Part shown: in pieces, positions 47,400 to 59,750 of the stretch
Layout of the letters: every line of letters begins with the position of its first letter
Numbering within the stretch: the stretch's first letter is position 1
Origin: Macrostomum hystrix
Lineage: Eukaryota; Platyhelminthes; Macrostomidae
Length of the DNA: 64,000 nucleotides
Assembly: GCA_950097015.1 (NCBI GenBank)
Contig: CATNEN010000038.1
Coordinates: forward strand, 34,992,501-35,056,500
Reading direction: 5' to 3'
Program-made: the position numbers and the translations under genes
Notes under the pieces: generated by a model
Told to the model about the DNA's origin: nothing
Database searches by the model: none
The model's input: the letters and a program-made list of their open reading frames with translations, nothing else

Positions 47400-48047
47400 G
47401 CAACTGGCCTGTCCTGCTTGTCCAGAGGCTCAATCTTCCACTTTAACCACAGTGATCAGAGTTACACAGTGAAATGCTGAAATTAAATATCATCCTAAAT
47501 TAATACATCACTATTTCACATCTTGGCATGAGAAATACAATTTCCTTATTTTTCACTTTTCAATTTTTTTAATTAAAATCCTGATTGCATTGCATAATGC
47601 ATAACAAAATGGTGTAGATAATTCAACCAAGGTGGCATTATCCCCAAAAGTCAAGGGCAACTATCGAATGACATTAGATACTATGTATATATTGTTCAGA
47701 CTGTTAGGATTAATTCAGCGGTCATTCAGTGAAGAATATAAGTGTATTGTAGTGAATAATTATATTTATTATAGACCTTTATAACAACTTATAATGTCAT
47801 AGGCATAGCAATTATACAGACTTATTTAGTACTACATACAATGTCTCTTAAATTCAAGATGTATAATTTTAGTTAGCTAGCTAACCCATCCATTCATAGG
47901 CCTATGTATATAGCAATGACATGTCACAAATATTAAATATGGTCTAGAATAGAAAATTAGTATAGTAAAGAAGTATATTTCTATCTTTTTCTATTAGGTG
48001 TGTGTTTAAGGGGCTTTGTCACTTTTTTGTTCAGAACCATATAGAGA
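47400..48047. other. AT-rich intergenic DNA
   Basis: No gene or repeat recognised. Confidence 0.5.
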
Positions 48048-48058
48048 GTCAAAACCAT

Positions 48059-48336
48059 GCATGCGCAACACCCGGCCGACCCGGCCAAACCGGCCGGGTG
48101 AAACGAGGGCCAAGCAAAGTAAGTCGCAAAAACCAATCGACCAAGAGCCAAAAAATCAAAGGGGGGACCAAGGGACAAAAAAGGAAGGCGTGAAGAAAAG
48201 GAAAAAGGGGAGAGAAAAAGAGAGCAAATGAGAGCAAACTAAGTCGTAAATAGAGCAATGAAACGAACTAAGTCGCAAATGAGAGCAAAAACTAAGTCGC
48301 AAGGCCGGCTAAGATTTGGGAGGTTGCGCATGTATG
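48059..48336. mobile_element. 278-bp nonautonomous DNA element, possibly Mutator-like
   Basis: The ends are inverted: GCATGCGCAAC on the left against GTTGCGCATGTATG on the right. GTCAAAACCAT occurs directly outside both ends (48048-48058 and 48337-48347), an 11-bp direct repeat. The interior has GC-rich CCGGCC runs and repeated ACTAAGTCGCAAATGAGAGC. Part of the direct repeat may belong to the inverted ends (ACCAT/ATGGT), so the exact boundary is uncertain. It encodes nothing convincing. Confidence 0.5.
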
Positions 48337-48347
48337 GTCAAAACCAT

Positions 48348-49666
48348 ATCTATAGACTTATTTCAATAGCTAAAAAATTATCTATAATTAGGATCCTGGA
48401 TTATGCTAGAAAATTTGTTGTACATTGGTGTTTTGACTGGCAAATTTGGTTGTATTGTCTGTGGCAGTGCTTATGAGCATGGTCCCATGCCAATATTGCC
48501 AAATTTTTCCACATGGATAAATACCAATGCCCCCCTTATCAACATGAAAATTAGCTGAAAAATGCCATTACATTATTCCATGTATGTATACTAGCCATGC
48601 CCACTTTTACAAACAAATTGATTTCAGTACCTTCATTGTTCAATTAGATAAAACATTTGGAAGGTTTACAATAAGGCTTATTGATTGAAAATATAATAAT
48701 AATAACATGTTTTAAACCAAATACCAATTAGAACAATTAAACCTATAGCTAAGACCATAGAGCATTTAGCACCATAGGTGTGTTTAAGTGACTAGAATGC
48801 ATTAAATTAAAATTAAATGGCATTTTAGTCTGCCATAGTGCCAATGATATCATTTTAAAATCAAAGTATAACAAATAAATTTGTTGTGCATTCTAGAAAT
48901 GAGCAAATGAAATAAAAAAGCATAGGCCTAATTAAAAAATGTAATTATAATTTTGTTTATAAGAAAATAAAAAGAAATAACAATATAGTCTTATGCTAAA
49001 TAGAGCTGACTTAATTGATATAGATCTGTGCCAATAATTCCCACTTTATCTATATGTCAACATTTTTAGAAATGTAGTTCAATAATATTAAAAGTAATGT
49101 TGGAGTAGAAGTGATTTGTCCACCTAAATTCATATGATACATGTATAGAAAAGGTGGACATTAGCACAGCTTGCATATGCATATACATTGTCACAACTAT
49201 GTACAATGTCAATGTTGACATATGGATAAGGTGGGCATTATTGGCACAGATCCATGTAGATACAGTCAGCACTATTTGCATAGGACCAAGTCAATAAGCA
49301 TTGCCTTTGTCTGTTGCCAGTGCAGTGTAGCCAGTTTGTTTGCCAAATGACTACAGACAAAATGTAGGAATCAATGTAACCACTGAAATAGACTGCAAGG
49401 GACAGCAACAGACTGCAATAGGAACATAATAGACTAGGTCCCTATGGTAAGACTAAGGAAATATTATTATATTTTATTTTAAAATATGGCTTAAGGAGCT
49501 CTGCTGATTTCTAATTTATATTTGTTTTTATTTACATTAATTTACAAAAGAAAAAAGAAAAAAAATTCTATAATTAGAGAAAAAGATTGCACACAAAGTC
49601 AAAGAGTAACAAGCTCAACTTTATTATTTCTTTTTTTGTCTTCATTTTTATACTTTTTAGCCTATA
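48348..49666. other. AT-rich intergenic DNA
   Basis: No gene seen; many TATA-rich and low-complexity stretches. Confidence 0.5.
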
Positions 49667-49674
49667 CTTTAGAC

Positions 49675-50018
49675 GGTCCCAGGTCATTTCGGTGACAAGA
49701 CATTTCGGTGACATCGTTTCGGTGACAAAATGGGTCAGTTCGGTGACAACTATTCTTGCACCTGAATATGCTTAGGAAACAGCCTTCCAGTTCCATGTGC
49801 TTAGAAAACAGCCTTCCATGTGAACTACGCACACCTATTAAGTATTATTAAATAATGATGAATAATAATGATTAGTTCACATGGAAGGCTGTTTTCTAAG
49901 CATATTCAGGTGCAAGAATAGTTGTCACCAAACTGACCAATTCCGTCACCGAAACGACTTGAGTTGTCACCGAAATGACTGTCACCGAAATGTCTTGTCA
50001 CCGAAATGACCTGGGACC
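49675..50018. mobile_element. 344-bp foldback element with 8-bp target-site duplication
   Basis: Both ends begin GGTCCCAGGTCATTTCGGTG and are identical for the first 39 bases in inverted orientation. Each arm contains several tandem TTTCGGTGACA copies (the right arm has an extra one), then TATTCTTGCACCTGAATATG and GCCTTCCATGTGAAC, around a short AT-rich loop. CTTTAGAC flanks both sides (49667-49674 and 50019-50026). An 8-bp duplication fits hAT, P or Merlin-like superfamilies; I cannot assign one. No coding capacity. Confidence 0.92.
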
Positions 50019-50026
50019 CTTTAGAC

Positions 50027-51540
50027 TATGGCAGTTATAAGACATCTTTGAATTTAATAATCTAAGTGTCAAGATTTTTAGTTTCTCTTTTTCATTAGGG
50101 CCTAGTTCTGTTTTATAGCAATAGATAATATCCCAAATAAAATATATCTTTGCATAGGGGCCTATACTTTACCAAGTTAATTATAATGCAACACATAATT
50201 AGCAAACAGATTACTATTGAGACTTCAGAACATTAATAAAGGATTTACAACTCTAAGAGACATTACAAAATAACATTAGGAAAACTACTGCCTTGATTTC
50301 ACTGTTGTTGTCCATTGCAGACCCATTGCATTATGTTTTGGTCTCTTGATTTTTTCATAGTCATAGGCCCAACAAAATGATTTAGACAGTAAAATCAAAT
50401 GGCAATGGATATATTCTCCTACAAAGAAGTTACAGTCATACTATAAATGTAATGTACTAAACAGACACGAACAAAAAACAATGTTACACTGTGACTGTGT
50501 CTGTACCAAGTAGGTGTAAGAGTAGGCCTAGGCTAAGGCTAATGCTGGTACACAGACTTCACAGGAAAATAAATAATATGAACCTCTTATGTTCACTCGA
50601 TACTATTCTTAACACTACGAATCATACCTGAATAAATTAAGATACAAAAAAGGAAGTGTAGGATTGCCCAAAAATGATACTTTAGCTTCGTCATTATCTA
50701 TGCATTGCTATATAAGCAATACTGTATCTATCTATCTTACTGTAAGGTGCAAGGTAAATTATTGTTTCTTAGATACCATCTCGGCGATAGTGCAGTTTCC
50801 CGCTCTAAATTATTTTCACCTTTAGTTTAGTACTCTGTTCAGTACTAAGGGTACTTCTTACTGTACTTACTGTACTTCTTACAGTACTGTACACTGGGTG
50901 CGTTTATTTAACAATAATTTTTTGTAAAGCATGAATAACCACAAAGCTTATTATAAATTAGATAACACAAAATAAATATGCTAACCAAAGTTCTCAATTT
51001 AGCCTGCCTTTGAAAATTTTGTTTTACTTTGATCAATATAAAATTAACCTGGACCGCACATTAAATTAAAGCACAAGCAGCAATAGCCAGTGAATAGCTA
51101 GTTCGTGACTAACTGGATTTTAAATTAAACTTTCTAATCAAGTAAAAGTGCATTATGATAATTATGTAGAATATATATTCGTTAAAAAATTAGTTAGACC
51201 AAGCTGTAGGCTAGCTTTAATATACTGCTTGGTTGCTATTGTGATTCATGATAAAATAACGAAAAGAAATGGAAGATGAATTATTTATGAATGAAAGTTA
51301 TGAAACATCTTAATATTTGTTGTAGCAACATGTTTTGCAAGTTATGTTAAAAGAACAGCATTGTATCTGCTTCAAATAAAAACATCAAAATAAAAAAATG
51401 CAAAATGCATGTGCATTTTTCGTGAAATATAATCCTTTATTAAATTCTCCATGAAACGAAGCGTCGAGTAAAATTCTTCTTCTAGTGGTCCTTGGTTATT
51501 GTGTGCTTGATTTTATTATGCAATTTCAGATGAAAAATTA
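50027..51540. other. AT-rich intergenic DNA
   Basis: No gene seen. GC content rises from about 51550, where the LINE-related sequence may begin. Confidence 0.5.
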
Positions 51541-51839
51541 ATTTTTTTTATTTCTCGCGTTCCGCCTCTCGGCGGACCCTTCGAAAATCCTGCTGTGACG
51601 TTGTCACTTGTTGAAGGCATCCCTGCGCCCCTACAATATTACTCTACGCGTTGATTATATGCTTAATTTCCAAATTATGTACTTGCGAGGGCCGTTTTAA
51701 CTCATCGTATAATATTATCCAATTCTGTTAATTTATATTAGTAAGTCAAATTATTAGTGCGCTACTGTCAGTAACCATAAACGTATATCGCGCCACTCTA
51801 GCTATTTACTACGCGTATCGTAATGTATTTTCCCCCCGG

Positions 51840-54800
51840 CCAATGAGCGTGCGAGCTCTGGTTGGCCGGAAGTATCGATCGCTGTGTTTTTCAATCAGCC
51901 TAGTTTACTTAACCAAGGGCTTCAGGCCCGCTCGCGCTTTACTTTCCTTTCGTGCGGCTTTCTTCCGGCCCGTTCTGCGCTCCACTGGTTCTTTCTTCCT
52001 CACTTTCGTTCTTGCGCTCTTCCGTTATCGCCATTCTCGCTCTTCTACGTTTCGTGCCGTGACTTTTCTCACTCACTACACTCCACTACATTCGGTTCTG
52101 ACACTCACCATTACGAGCTCCTACGCCTTACATTACACCCTGCTTGTCGACGTCCCAGTGCATACGGAATAAAAGTGCTACCGCTACGTCACCAACATTA
52201 CTGACTTTGAATTGCCGAACTTCCAATTGCCGCTGCTCAGACTTCGATTTCGTCCTTTGTGTTTTAATCGTCACACTGCTATGAGGGGAGATTTTGTCTC
52301 AAAAGATCTCAGCGCTGTTCCTGGTCTGAAACTTCTGCCGAGAACTTCACATGCTTTTATCTTTCTTTCTTCCTTCGTCCACTGTCCGCAAAGCTGCTAC
52401 AGGCAGCGAGGTCGAGGAGCGCTCAGAGGCGCCCCAGTCTGCGCAGAAGGGGGATCGAGGACTTGCTCAGGTTGTTTTAGGGCCTCGTCCCAGTTGGGAT
52501 AGCGAACGCGGATACCGTCGCCGCGCGGGCACTCGAAAAGGCACCCGACACCTTCACTGCTGCTGTTGAAGCTACGGCCGACATCCTTCCCAAACGCATT
52601 AGGGAGCAAAGGCCATCTGCTGGGATGCTCGCTAGTCGACGAGTCCAAAGTGCCGCTGCTCGCGATGGTCCAGATAGATCCCTCCGCAATGAATTTCAAC
52701 GCATCTACGCTGCCAGAATCAAGTCGTACACCGAAGAAGCCGTTTCTGAAATTAAAGTCGCCACTGACACGTGCAAGCATGCTGCGCTGCATGGCGTTCT
52801 GTTAACAAGCTGACCTAGACCTAACACGGTCGTTGGAGCTTCCTACCAGAAAGTTCTCATGAACGCTCCGCCTCCTGACACTGGACCTCTTCCGATTCTG
52901 GACTTCACACCGTCTGCTCCAAGTATTTTTAATATTTATTAGGCCCATTTCTGCCACTAGTCCGTCAAGCGTTGGCCACAACACGCTCGGATGACGCAGC
53001 TGGTGTTGACGAAATTCCCCCTCGGGTGCTCAAGCTCCCTGAAGTTCTTGCATGTCATTATTAACTTGCTATAAATAAGCACACCATCCTTGTAGGAAAA
53101 CCCAGAAGCTCACGAACCACGAAAATTCTTTCCATCCCAAAGAAAGGGCCGTCAACTAGCCTTGACAATCAGCGTGGCATCGCTCTACAGTGTACTCTCT
53201 GCAAGCTGCTCAACTCTATCCTTCGAAACCGCTTGCTCCCTGGGCTTGCTCATCTGCTCCTTAGCGTTCAAAGCGGTTTCAGACCAGGAAGATCTACTAC
53301 CGAACAGATCGTCACCCTCCGCATCATCATCAAAGCCGGTATGACTCGTAAAGCCGTCTCAATAGTGCTAGTACAATTCCGGAAGGCTTTTGACTCGGTG
53401 GCTCGCTCGATTATCTGGCCCAGTACGGGGTTCCAGCTGCGCTGATCACTGCTGTCACTGACCTCTTCATGGACACGCGTGCCTTCGTCCAGACTCCTGA
53501 CGGGCCATCGGCCGAATTTGGCACCTGCTCAGGCGTTTTTCAACGTGATACCTTGGCCCCTTTTCTTTTTATCTTGTTCGTCGACTAAACATCCTGCGGT
53601 GCGCGCTAGGGGAAGATGATGGCAACATCATGACCACTCGTCGAGGTCCGCGCCACCCTTCCGTCACCCTTGGTGCACTTGCCATTCGCTGACGACAATG
53701 CTCTCACCTGCAAGGTCCCGTGTGCTGCTCAAAGCGCCGTCACCAGAATTTGCGAAGACGCCGCCCGAGTTGGTCTCGTGGTCCATGCCCGCAAAACCGA
53801 GGTTCTTCACTTGGGAACCAAAAACAGTCCACCGCTAACTCTCCCGAGTGGTGAGCAAATCATGGCCTGCGACGACTATCGCTACCTCAGTTCCCTCGTC
53901 ATGAACCCTGAGACCATCGTCGCCGATCGAAGGACGCAAGCATGGCAAGCTGCCATCAAGCTGCGCCCGAGTTTCTCCCCTGCTGCCCCCCCCGAAAAAT
54001 GAAAGATGAATATTTTAATGCTGCCGCCGAAACCATCCTGCTCTACCGCCCGGAGGCGGTCCCCGTGGCTCCATCGAGGAAAAAAATATCGACGCCTCAC
54101 ACAGAGCCCTTCTTCGCTATGCCATCGGCGTCCAATACCCAGAGACCATCTCCAACCGTAACCTGGCGAGACAGTCGAGCGCTCTGCCGGTCAGCACGAT
54201 TCTCCATAACAGGCGTCAAACCCTCGCTGGTCACGTCCTCCTCAGGCGCTTCAACCGCGGAGAGGCAAACCCGCTTTCCTGGGAAGATAGCGATATGCCC
54301 GCTCCAGCCAGGATGTTCGACAGCGAGCCATCTGTGAAGCAGTCAATTCGGCCCTGGGCTGCGCGGGCCGGTTGACACCGCGACGTACATTGTGTGGCTC
54401 TCGCGATCTAGTGCTGTTGAAGCCTCGCTTTGGTGCAACCTGGGTGCACCATCTTTTTATGCCGACTTCTTTGGAACAGTTCCCTGGAGAAAGGGGTCCT
54501 TAAAATCTTGGACCTTCCCTCAAACACCTGTTTGAGCACAGTCCTCAACTACATCGAACAACTCAATCGCTTAGGGAACTCCACTTATTTGGGAACAAGC
54601 CATCAAGGGGACCCCCAGGCATTCGTGCCACCCAGGTAACGAACTGGCAAACAGTCTTGCCATTCGACGGGGTGGCTTTTCGCCCCCTGCCTGCTAAGGA
54701 GGACCCGCCGTGGATGCCGGCATCGCAATCGCCTGATCCCCCAGCGCGACACCGCAGCTCTAGTTGCCCCTGGTCGCCAGGCACTACAGCGGAACGGGTG
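51840..54800 (+). mobile_element. LINE (non-LTR retrotransposon) remnant
   Basis: Reverse-transcriptase motifs appear in order but in different frames: SGFRPGRSTTEQI (about 53272-53310), QFRKAFDSV (about 53373-53400), GVFQRDTLAPFLFILFVD (53532-53585) and PFADDNAL (about 53682-53705, the FADD catalytic box), followed by a palm/thumb-like stretch to about 53990. Several frameshifts and stops separate them, so the element is dead. GC-rich sequence to the left (51840-52800) probably belongs to the same element. No endonuclease domain is identified. Ends and target-site duplication not determined. Confidence 0.8.
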
Positions 54801-55504
54801 ATGCCTTCTGCAGCTAAGTCAATTAAGTAACTGCTTGCGTTTAGTCACTGAATAGGTAGCATCTGTACATTCGCATTACAGTACATTACAGTTACTCCGA
54901 CCTGGGGTGTCAAAAGGCAGCATGAAAAGTAAAAAAGTAAATTGCAAATGAAAAATTATTTTTTTAAATACAGCTGCGGCAGATAATATGGAAATTCAGG
55001 ACGCGAAATGTATTTTTAGAAACAATTATTTTTTCTGACTTAAAAGGACGTAGCTTTATTGCACTACCTGGGCTCATCGCGTGGGTTTGCGAGAAATTGC
55101 TACATGGGCAAAAATTCGATGCAGTTTGGATAAGAAAATGCCGATGATTCATTGTGGTGATAAACGAATGCAGAAGAATAGACTACCTAGCATCTCTGTC
55201 TATTGAGCTCGTTGCTCATGCATGACAACTACCCGCAGCTTCTATGACGCGGGCTTCCATGCAGGGATATCAAACCCCTAGTTGCTTTACATTAACTGAT
55301 ATTATCAGGGACTGTGGCAGCATGAGTTTGGATTGAGCATTGAGATAAATGACAATCAGCCAGTGCTCGGAAGTTTTTATAGATTTTATTAATCGCTTGA
55401 GTCAGATAATTTAACGACTTCTTCGTTCAGCTTCTTTGTTAGTTTTAGTTGCAAAACGTGTAGCAACACGCGTTACTGTTGTAAACATATAGAACTAAAC
55501 TGTC
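54801..55504. other. 5' flank of the first fucolectin-like gene
   Basis: No coding. The part from about 55200 (CTCATGCATG, ATATCAAACCCC) has a diverged counterpart at about 59385-59500 upstream of the second gene, so promoter DNA was duplicated with the gene. Confidence 0.55.
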
Positions 55505-56727
55505 ATGCATCCAAGCTGTTTCATAATTCTTGGCATTCTCGCCTGTTCTGTGTCGGTGACGAATGCAAACAGTCTCAGACAGTTCACTCTGTGGCTCAGC
55601 AGACAATGCCCGAGTCCCGCCGAGCAGCTGTCACGTCAGCAGCAACTGTCCATCATACAAGATTTTGATTCTGCCAGCCGCTGCTCGATGCTCTGTGTCA
55701 TGACAACTGACTGTCGAGGTGTATGTCTGCAACCGCTGCAGCCTGGTGTCTCTGGTAAGGAAGATGACTGCCTACTATTTGAAATGAGCAAGTTTATCAG
55801 CAGCACCGGCGTGCAAACTCTCGACTGTTCGACAAATTATCCTAGAGGCTGCTTCATCACTCACGGTGAGTCGAGACATGACATGTATCCGTGTATCATG
55901 TATCACCTGTATCCGTGATAAGGAACTCATCATAAAGCGAAACACGCTCGTATAACAATATCTTGTTTCGACAAGCTCAGAGTCTAATAATCTACTGTGC
56001 AACGCTCCGACTAAAGGTGACTTTGGATATGGAGCTGAAACTCGTGCATTCAGAGACCTGGCATGATAATGCGAAATTAACGAACTCTCACGAGATTGTA
56101 GAAGTTTTGCGAAGTTTATAATCAGAAATGACATCAAATACCTAATACAACTATAATAAAAAAATGATTGTCTAGATTTTCTACGATGGAACTATGAGTA
56201 TATACTTACTAATGGACCGATCAGCTACACTTGGCCATTTCTGTATATCTAATAGCTCCTGTATCTCTATTAATGTCTACTAATGCAATTATATCCATCT
56301 AGATTTCCTCCCGATGGTGAGCTGCGAACAAAGCAGCGTTGACTACTCGGCCACTTGCAACTACGCTATGGATGGTCTGCTGATCCAGACGTTTTTCAAC
56401 TGGATCAATAACGTACGCGTTCCACGCTGCACGCACACGAAAGTGACGAACAATCGTTGGTGGCGAGCCACACTGACCGATCGAGCTCTAGTGACCAGCA
56501 TCACACTCTACAATCGTTTAGATTGCTGCGCTGATCGTCTGGACAACTTTTACATCACCATCGACGGCCAGAAGTGCGTCGATTTCTCATTGAATGGCTC
56601 GCAGCCATTTGCTGTGCGCAGCTTCGACTGCTACAAAGTTGGCACCACATTGCAGCTGACCATTCCAAGTTACGGCGAGCTCACCCTCTGCGAGGTGCAG
56701 GCCTGGGGTTATGTAACCAACGACTGA
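55505..56727 (+). CDS. Secreted apple/PAN-like plus fucolectin (FTP) domain protein, copy 1
   Basis: Exon 1 is 55505-55865 and exon 2 is 56303-56727, phase 1, with donor CACG|GTGAGT and acceptor CCATCTAG. The product is 261 residues. The signal peptide is about 1-21. Residues 30-118 are Cys-rich and apple/PAN-like (SASRCSMLCVMTTDCRGVC, then CLLF). Residues 121-261 form an F5/8C-type fucolectin domain. The fucose-binding signature H-x26-R-x-D-x4-R is exact: histidine 165 (CTHT), arginine 192, aspartate 194 and arginine 199 in NRLDCCADRL, plus NRWWRA. Inferred role: a secreted lectin recognising fucosylated glycans, perhaps in mucus, adhesion or immunity. The exon 1 frame runs past the donor to a stop at 55918, so an unspliced short form is conceivable but unlikely. 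Copy 2 is at 59751-60972. Confidence 0.92.
55866..56302 (+). other. Intron of fucolectin-like gene copy 1
   Basis: 437 bp. Its last approximately 140 bp are practically identical to the intron of copy 2, while the first part differs by substitutions and indels. Confidence 0.9.
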
Positions 56728-57280
56728 GTCAAGGAATCGGACCATAGACTATTTATATATTAAGTGACCAACTCTCTGCGTCGGCTATTAGCTGAAAAAT
56801 AAGCTTAAGGACTGAATCATGAAATCGCATCACCACAGACTGTAAACGTGACAAAATGTTTGCATTGGCTATTCGTTGAACATTTTATCTGAGTGACTGT
56901 GTGTCGCCCGTGAATCAAATAGAAAAAGGTATGTTGAACAATGTCTAAAAAATCTTGATCAATCGCCCATTTTACACGCTGCAAAGATAATTTGATCCTA
57001 ATAATATGCGTCGAGCGATCTGTTCTTCATATTTTATGAAGAACGACGAAAGGCGAAGGTAAGAAACGATGATAAAAATCTATTTTTTCCATACGTCTAT
57101 CGTCTTTGTTTTCTATTGTATTTCTCTTTTTAGTTTTTATTTTCCTTTGATATAATTATCAACTTATTATTACAACCCTAAAAAGCTCAAAATATATATT
57201 AGCCAATGAGCTCCTTTTGCGCCCAGTTTCTCAGCTATATTAAAAGAATAACTGGTGTCATTTTTTGTTTCTAACTCTAA
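56728..57280. other. 3' flank of fucolectin-like gene copy 1
   Basis: The first approximately 130 bp match the 3' flank of copy 2 with many changes. Beyond that, AT-rich; nothing recognised. Confidence 0.5.
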
Positions 57281-57289
57281 GAGACATAA

Positions 57290-58860
57290 TACTCTCCGAG
57301 AATACTGAGGAGAAGCCGACGTCCGACAAGGTGGCGGAATCATCGCTCTGCCTCGGATACTTAAAAGCTCAGTCTCCAGTTTCGCCCAGGCTTCTGGAGC
57401 ATCCAGCTCTCTCCCGGCGGGACTTCCCGGTATGTGTGGAAACTCCAACGACAGCGGGAGGCCCCCTTGGCGCTCTTTCACGACGGCGGCCAAGAGGCAG
57501 CTGGCCTTAGTCAGGTCCGATGTCAGGAGACGCCCCAATCAGCCGGACAGCTCGACCAGATTTGGAATGGGTTGGATTCCCACCTGGTCAGATTAGAGTG
57601 GCATTGAGCGGCCCTGTTCTGCCATGAAGACTGAAGAGCAACGTCAAGGACCAAGGCCTCTGCGTTCAGCCTGCTGACGTACCAGTCCAGACTCGACTAG
57701 CTCGAACGAGCTGCTGAAAACCCTCGACAAGGGTTCGGAACTAGGCGTCCTCTACAGGGAGGACGAGTGTGACCCAAGACGCATTGAAATCGTGTTTGGA
57801 TTCCGGCTCGCAGCGCCATCACCTAACGCCGAGGAGCTACACCACCAGCTGTTGGCAATCGATATGGATTTGCCGACAAATGGCGTCGTGGTTCATGTGA
57901 TCATCACCAGGACGGCTGGAGATGCTTTCATGGTTTTCCTAGGATTGTCGGACAACTGGACACTCCGCTGCCAGACACTTCTTTCATCAGCGCGTACCTA
58001 TCGAATGAAATTGTTTAGCTTCGGGTCGCTCGCTGCCTCTGGAAAAGCGGACAGGGACAAACAGGACCTATGCCAGGCCAAAGCGCCCTGGAAACAAGAC
58101 TCCTGGGCGTCATGACCACTCCGAGGACTCGGATCCTTCAGGGGAAAGCCACGAGAGCCACAGCGTCAGGTGGACACGATCGGAAACCCACAAGGCAACA
58201 CAAAACACAAAAGGCAAAATTTACCGGTTCTTTGGCCTCCTCTGCAATCTTTCCAGGGCCTACATCTGCTTTGGGTACATACCCAAAGAAAGGTAGACTA
58301 GCATTCCATCAAATTGTTCAGCCAGATCGGCGCTTTCTTCACGTTGAGCTCAGGAACTCTCTGCTCTCCGCCCACCAGCATGACTTTCAGTCTGGACGAT
58401 CAAACTGATAAGCTAGAGCACGCTGTGCTTCACACTGGAAACGCGCTTTTCTTCGCCTAGAGGGTGCCTTTGACAATGTACTATTTTAAACATTTAGGCA
58501 AGCCCTGCATCCACTGGATCATGCTCATGATCTCTCACCGAACTGCCAATCGTACCTCATCGGCCACTCCCGCTTTATGGAAGTCCAGAAGGAGTACAAC
58601 AAGGTCGCGTTCTTAGCCCGATCCTTTGGAAGCTCGTTATGGAAGAGCAGCAGCCCTGACCCAGAACCAGTCTAGAAAATCAGTTGTGCTGACAATGTTA
58701 CCGCCACGGTGACTGGACCGTCACCAATGGTCCTTAGAGACCTCTTTCATCCATATATTGCCGAACGCTGAGGCATTAAAATGTACTAGTCCAGAACCGT
58801 TGCCATCATATTCACTAGGCCTTACATCAAGCCTTAGCAAATACTCACTATAGACTGGCA
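57290..58860 (+). mobile_element. Second LINE remnant, heavily decayed
   Basis: GC-richer block between the two fucolectin genes. HQHDFQSGRSN near 58375-58405 resembles the reverse-transcriptase motif usually read QxGFRxGRS. Further on, LEGAFDNV (about 58460) resembles the A motif and CADNVTA (about 58685) a decayed catalytic box, each in a different frame. Too degraded to name a clade. Confidence 0.6.
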
Positions 58861-59750
58861 GGGGCCATGATAAACCATTGGCAATTCAATAATAGAGACT
58901 GCAGCGCCCATGGAAGCAGTGCTGAACAGTGCAATGGTATTGAATAAAAGAGAGCGAGGCATGCATGCAAGTGCACTAGTAAGTCAGCCCCTACAAGGTT
59001 TTCATCCGATTCCGACATTCTGACACTTAAAAAGCGCTTCAGACAGCTTGGATACTTTTTCGACACTTGTCGAAAGATTTTTGACAAACCTGTTTGCAAT
59101 CTGTTTATGCAGCCTGCATGAGGGTAAATGTTTTTCGAAAAAATTTAAGTAACTGCTAAAAGCAATCGCAGCGAATAAGAGATCCATGACGCCAAAAATC
59201 TTTTTTTGAGGAACAATTGTTGTCTCATTAAAAAAACCTGCATTAGCAGGCAAGTACGAAGTAAAAAAGACAATGCACCTACGCTTTTAGGATGAGAAAA
59301 TGCTTGATTTTTTGCGGCGTTAAAAATTTTTTCCAGTCGGCATGCAAATGCGAGAAGAAAAATAGACAATGGTAAATCTTCATGCTGAGCTTGCTTCTCA
59401 TGCATGGAGCAGCTATCAGCAGCTTAATTATGTGATTTAAGCTTGCAGGTATCAAACCCAATTTGGCTTTCACAAAGGGAAAATATCAGTGCTGAGGCTG
59501 CGAGCGGTTGGAATCAGCATCCGACCAGCCGGTGCAGCGGGTCAGAAATTTTTGCGAATGCATCAATCGCTTGAGTCAACAGTTTAATTTCACACAGCCT
59601 AGTTTCCTCAGTTAATTTTGCGAAGCACAGATGCGAAACGGCTCTGGGACTTTTTTTTCAAGATTGTCTGCACTATAAATTATAATTCCGCTATCACACC
59701 TGGCAAAAGCCACGCGATACTGAATTGTAAACATACAGAACTAAACTGTC
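58861..59750. other. 5' flank of the second fucolectin-like gene
   Basis: Several overlapping minus-strand frames at 58848-59473 have no supporting features. The right half is diverged from the flank of copy 1. Confidence 0.5.

Noticed and set aside
48002-48258. Lys-rich plus-strand frames
   Set aside because: Low-complexity AAG/GAG-rich interior of a small inverted-repeat element.
58848-59473. Overlapping minus-strand frames of 60-90 codons
   Set aside because: No start context, domain or splice support; they lie in the flank of the second fucolectin gene.
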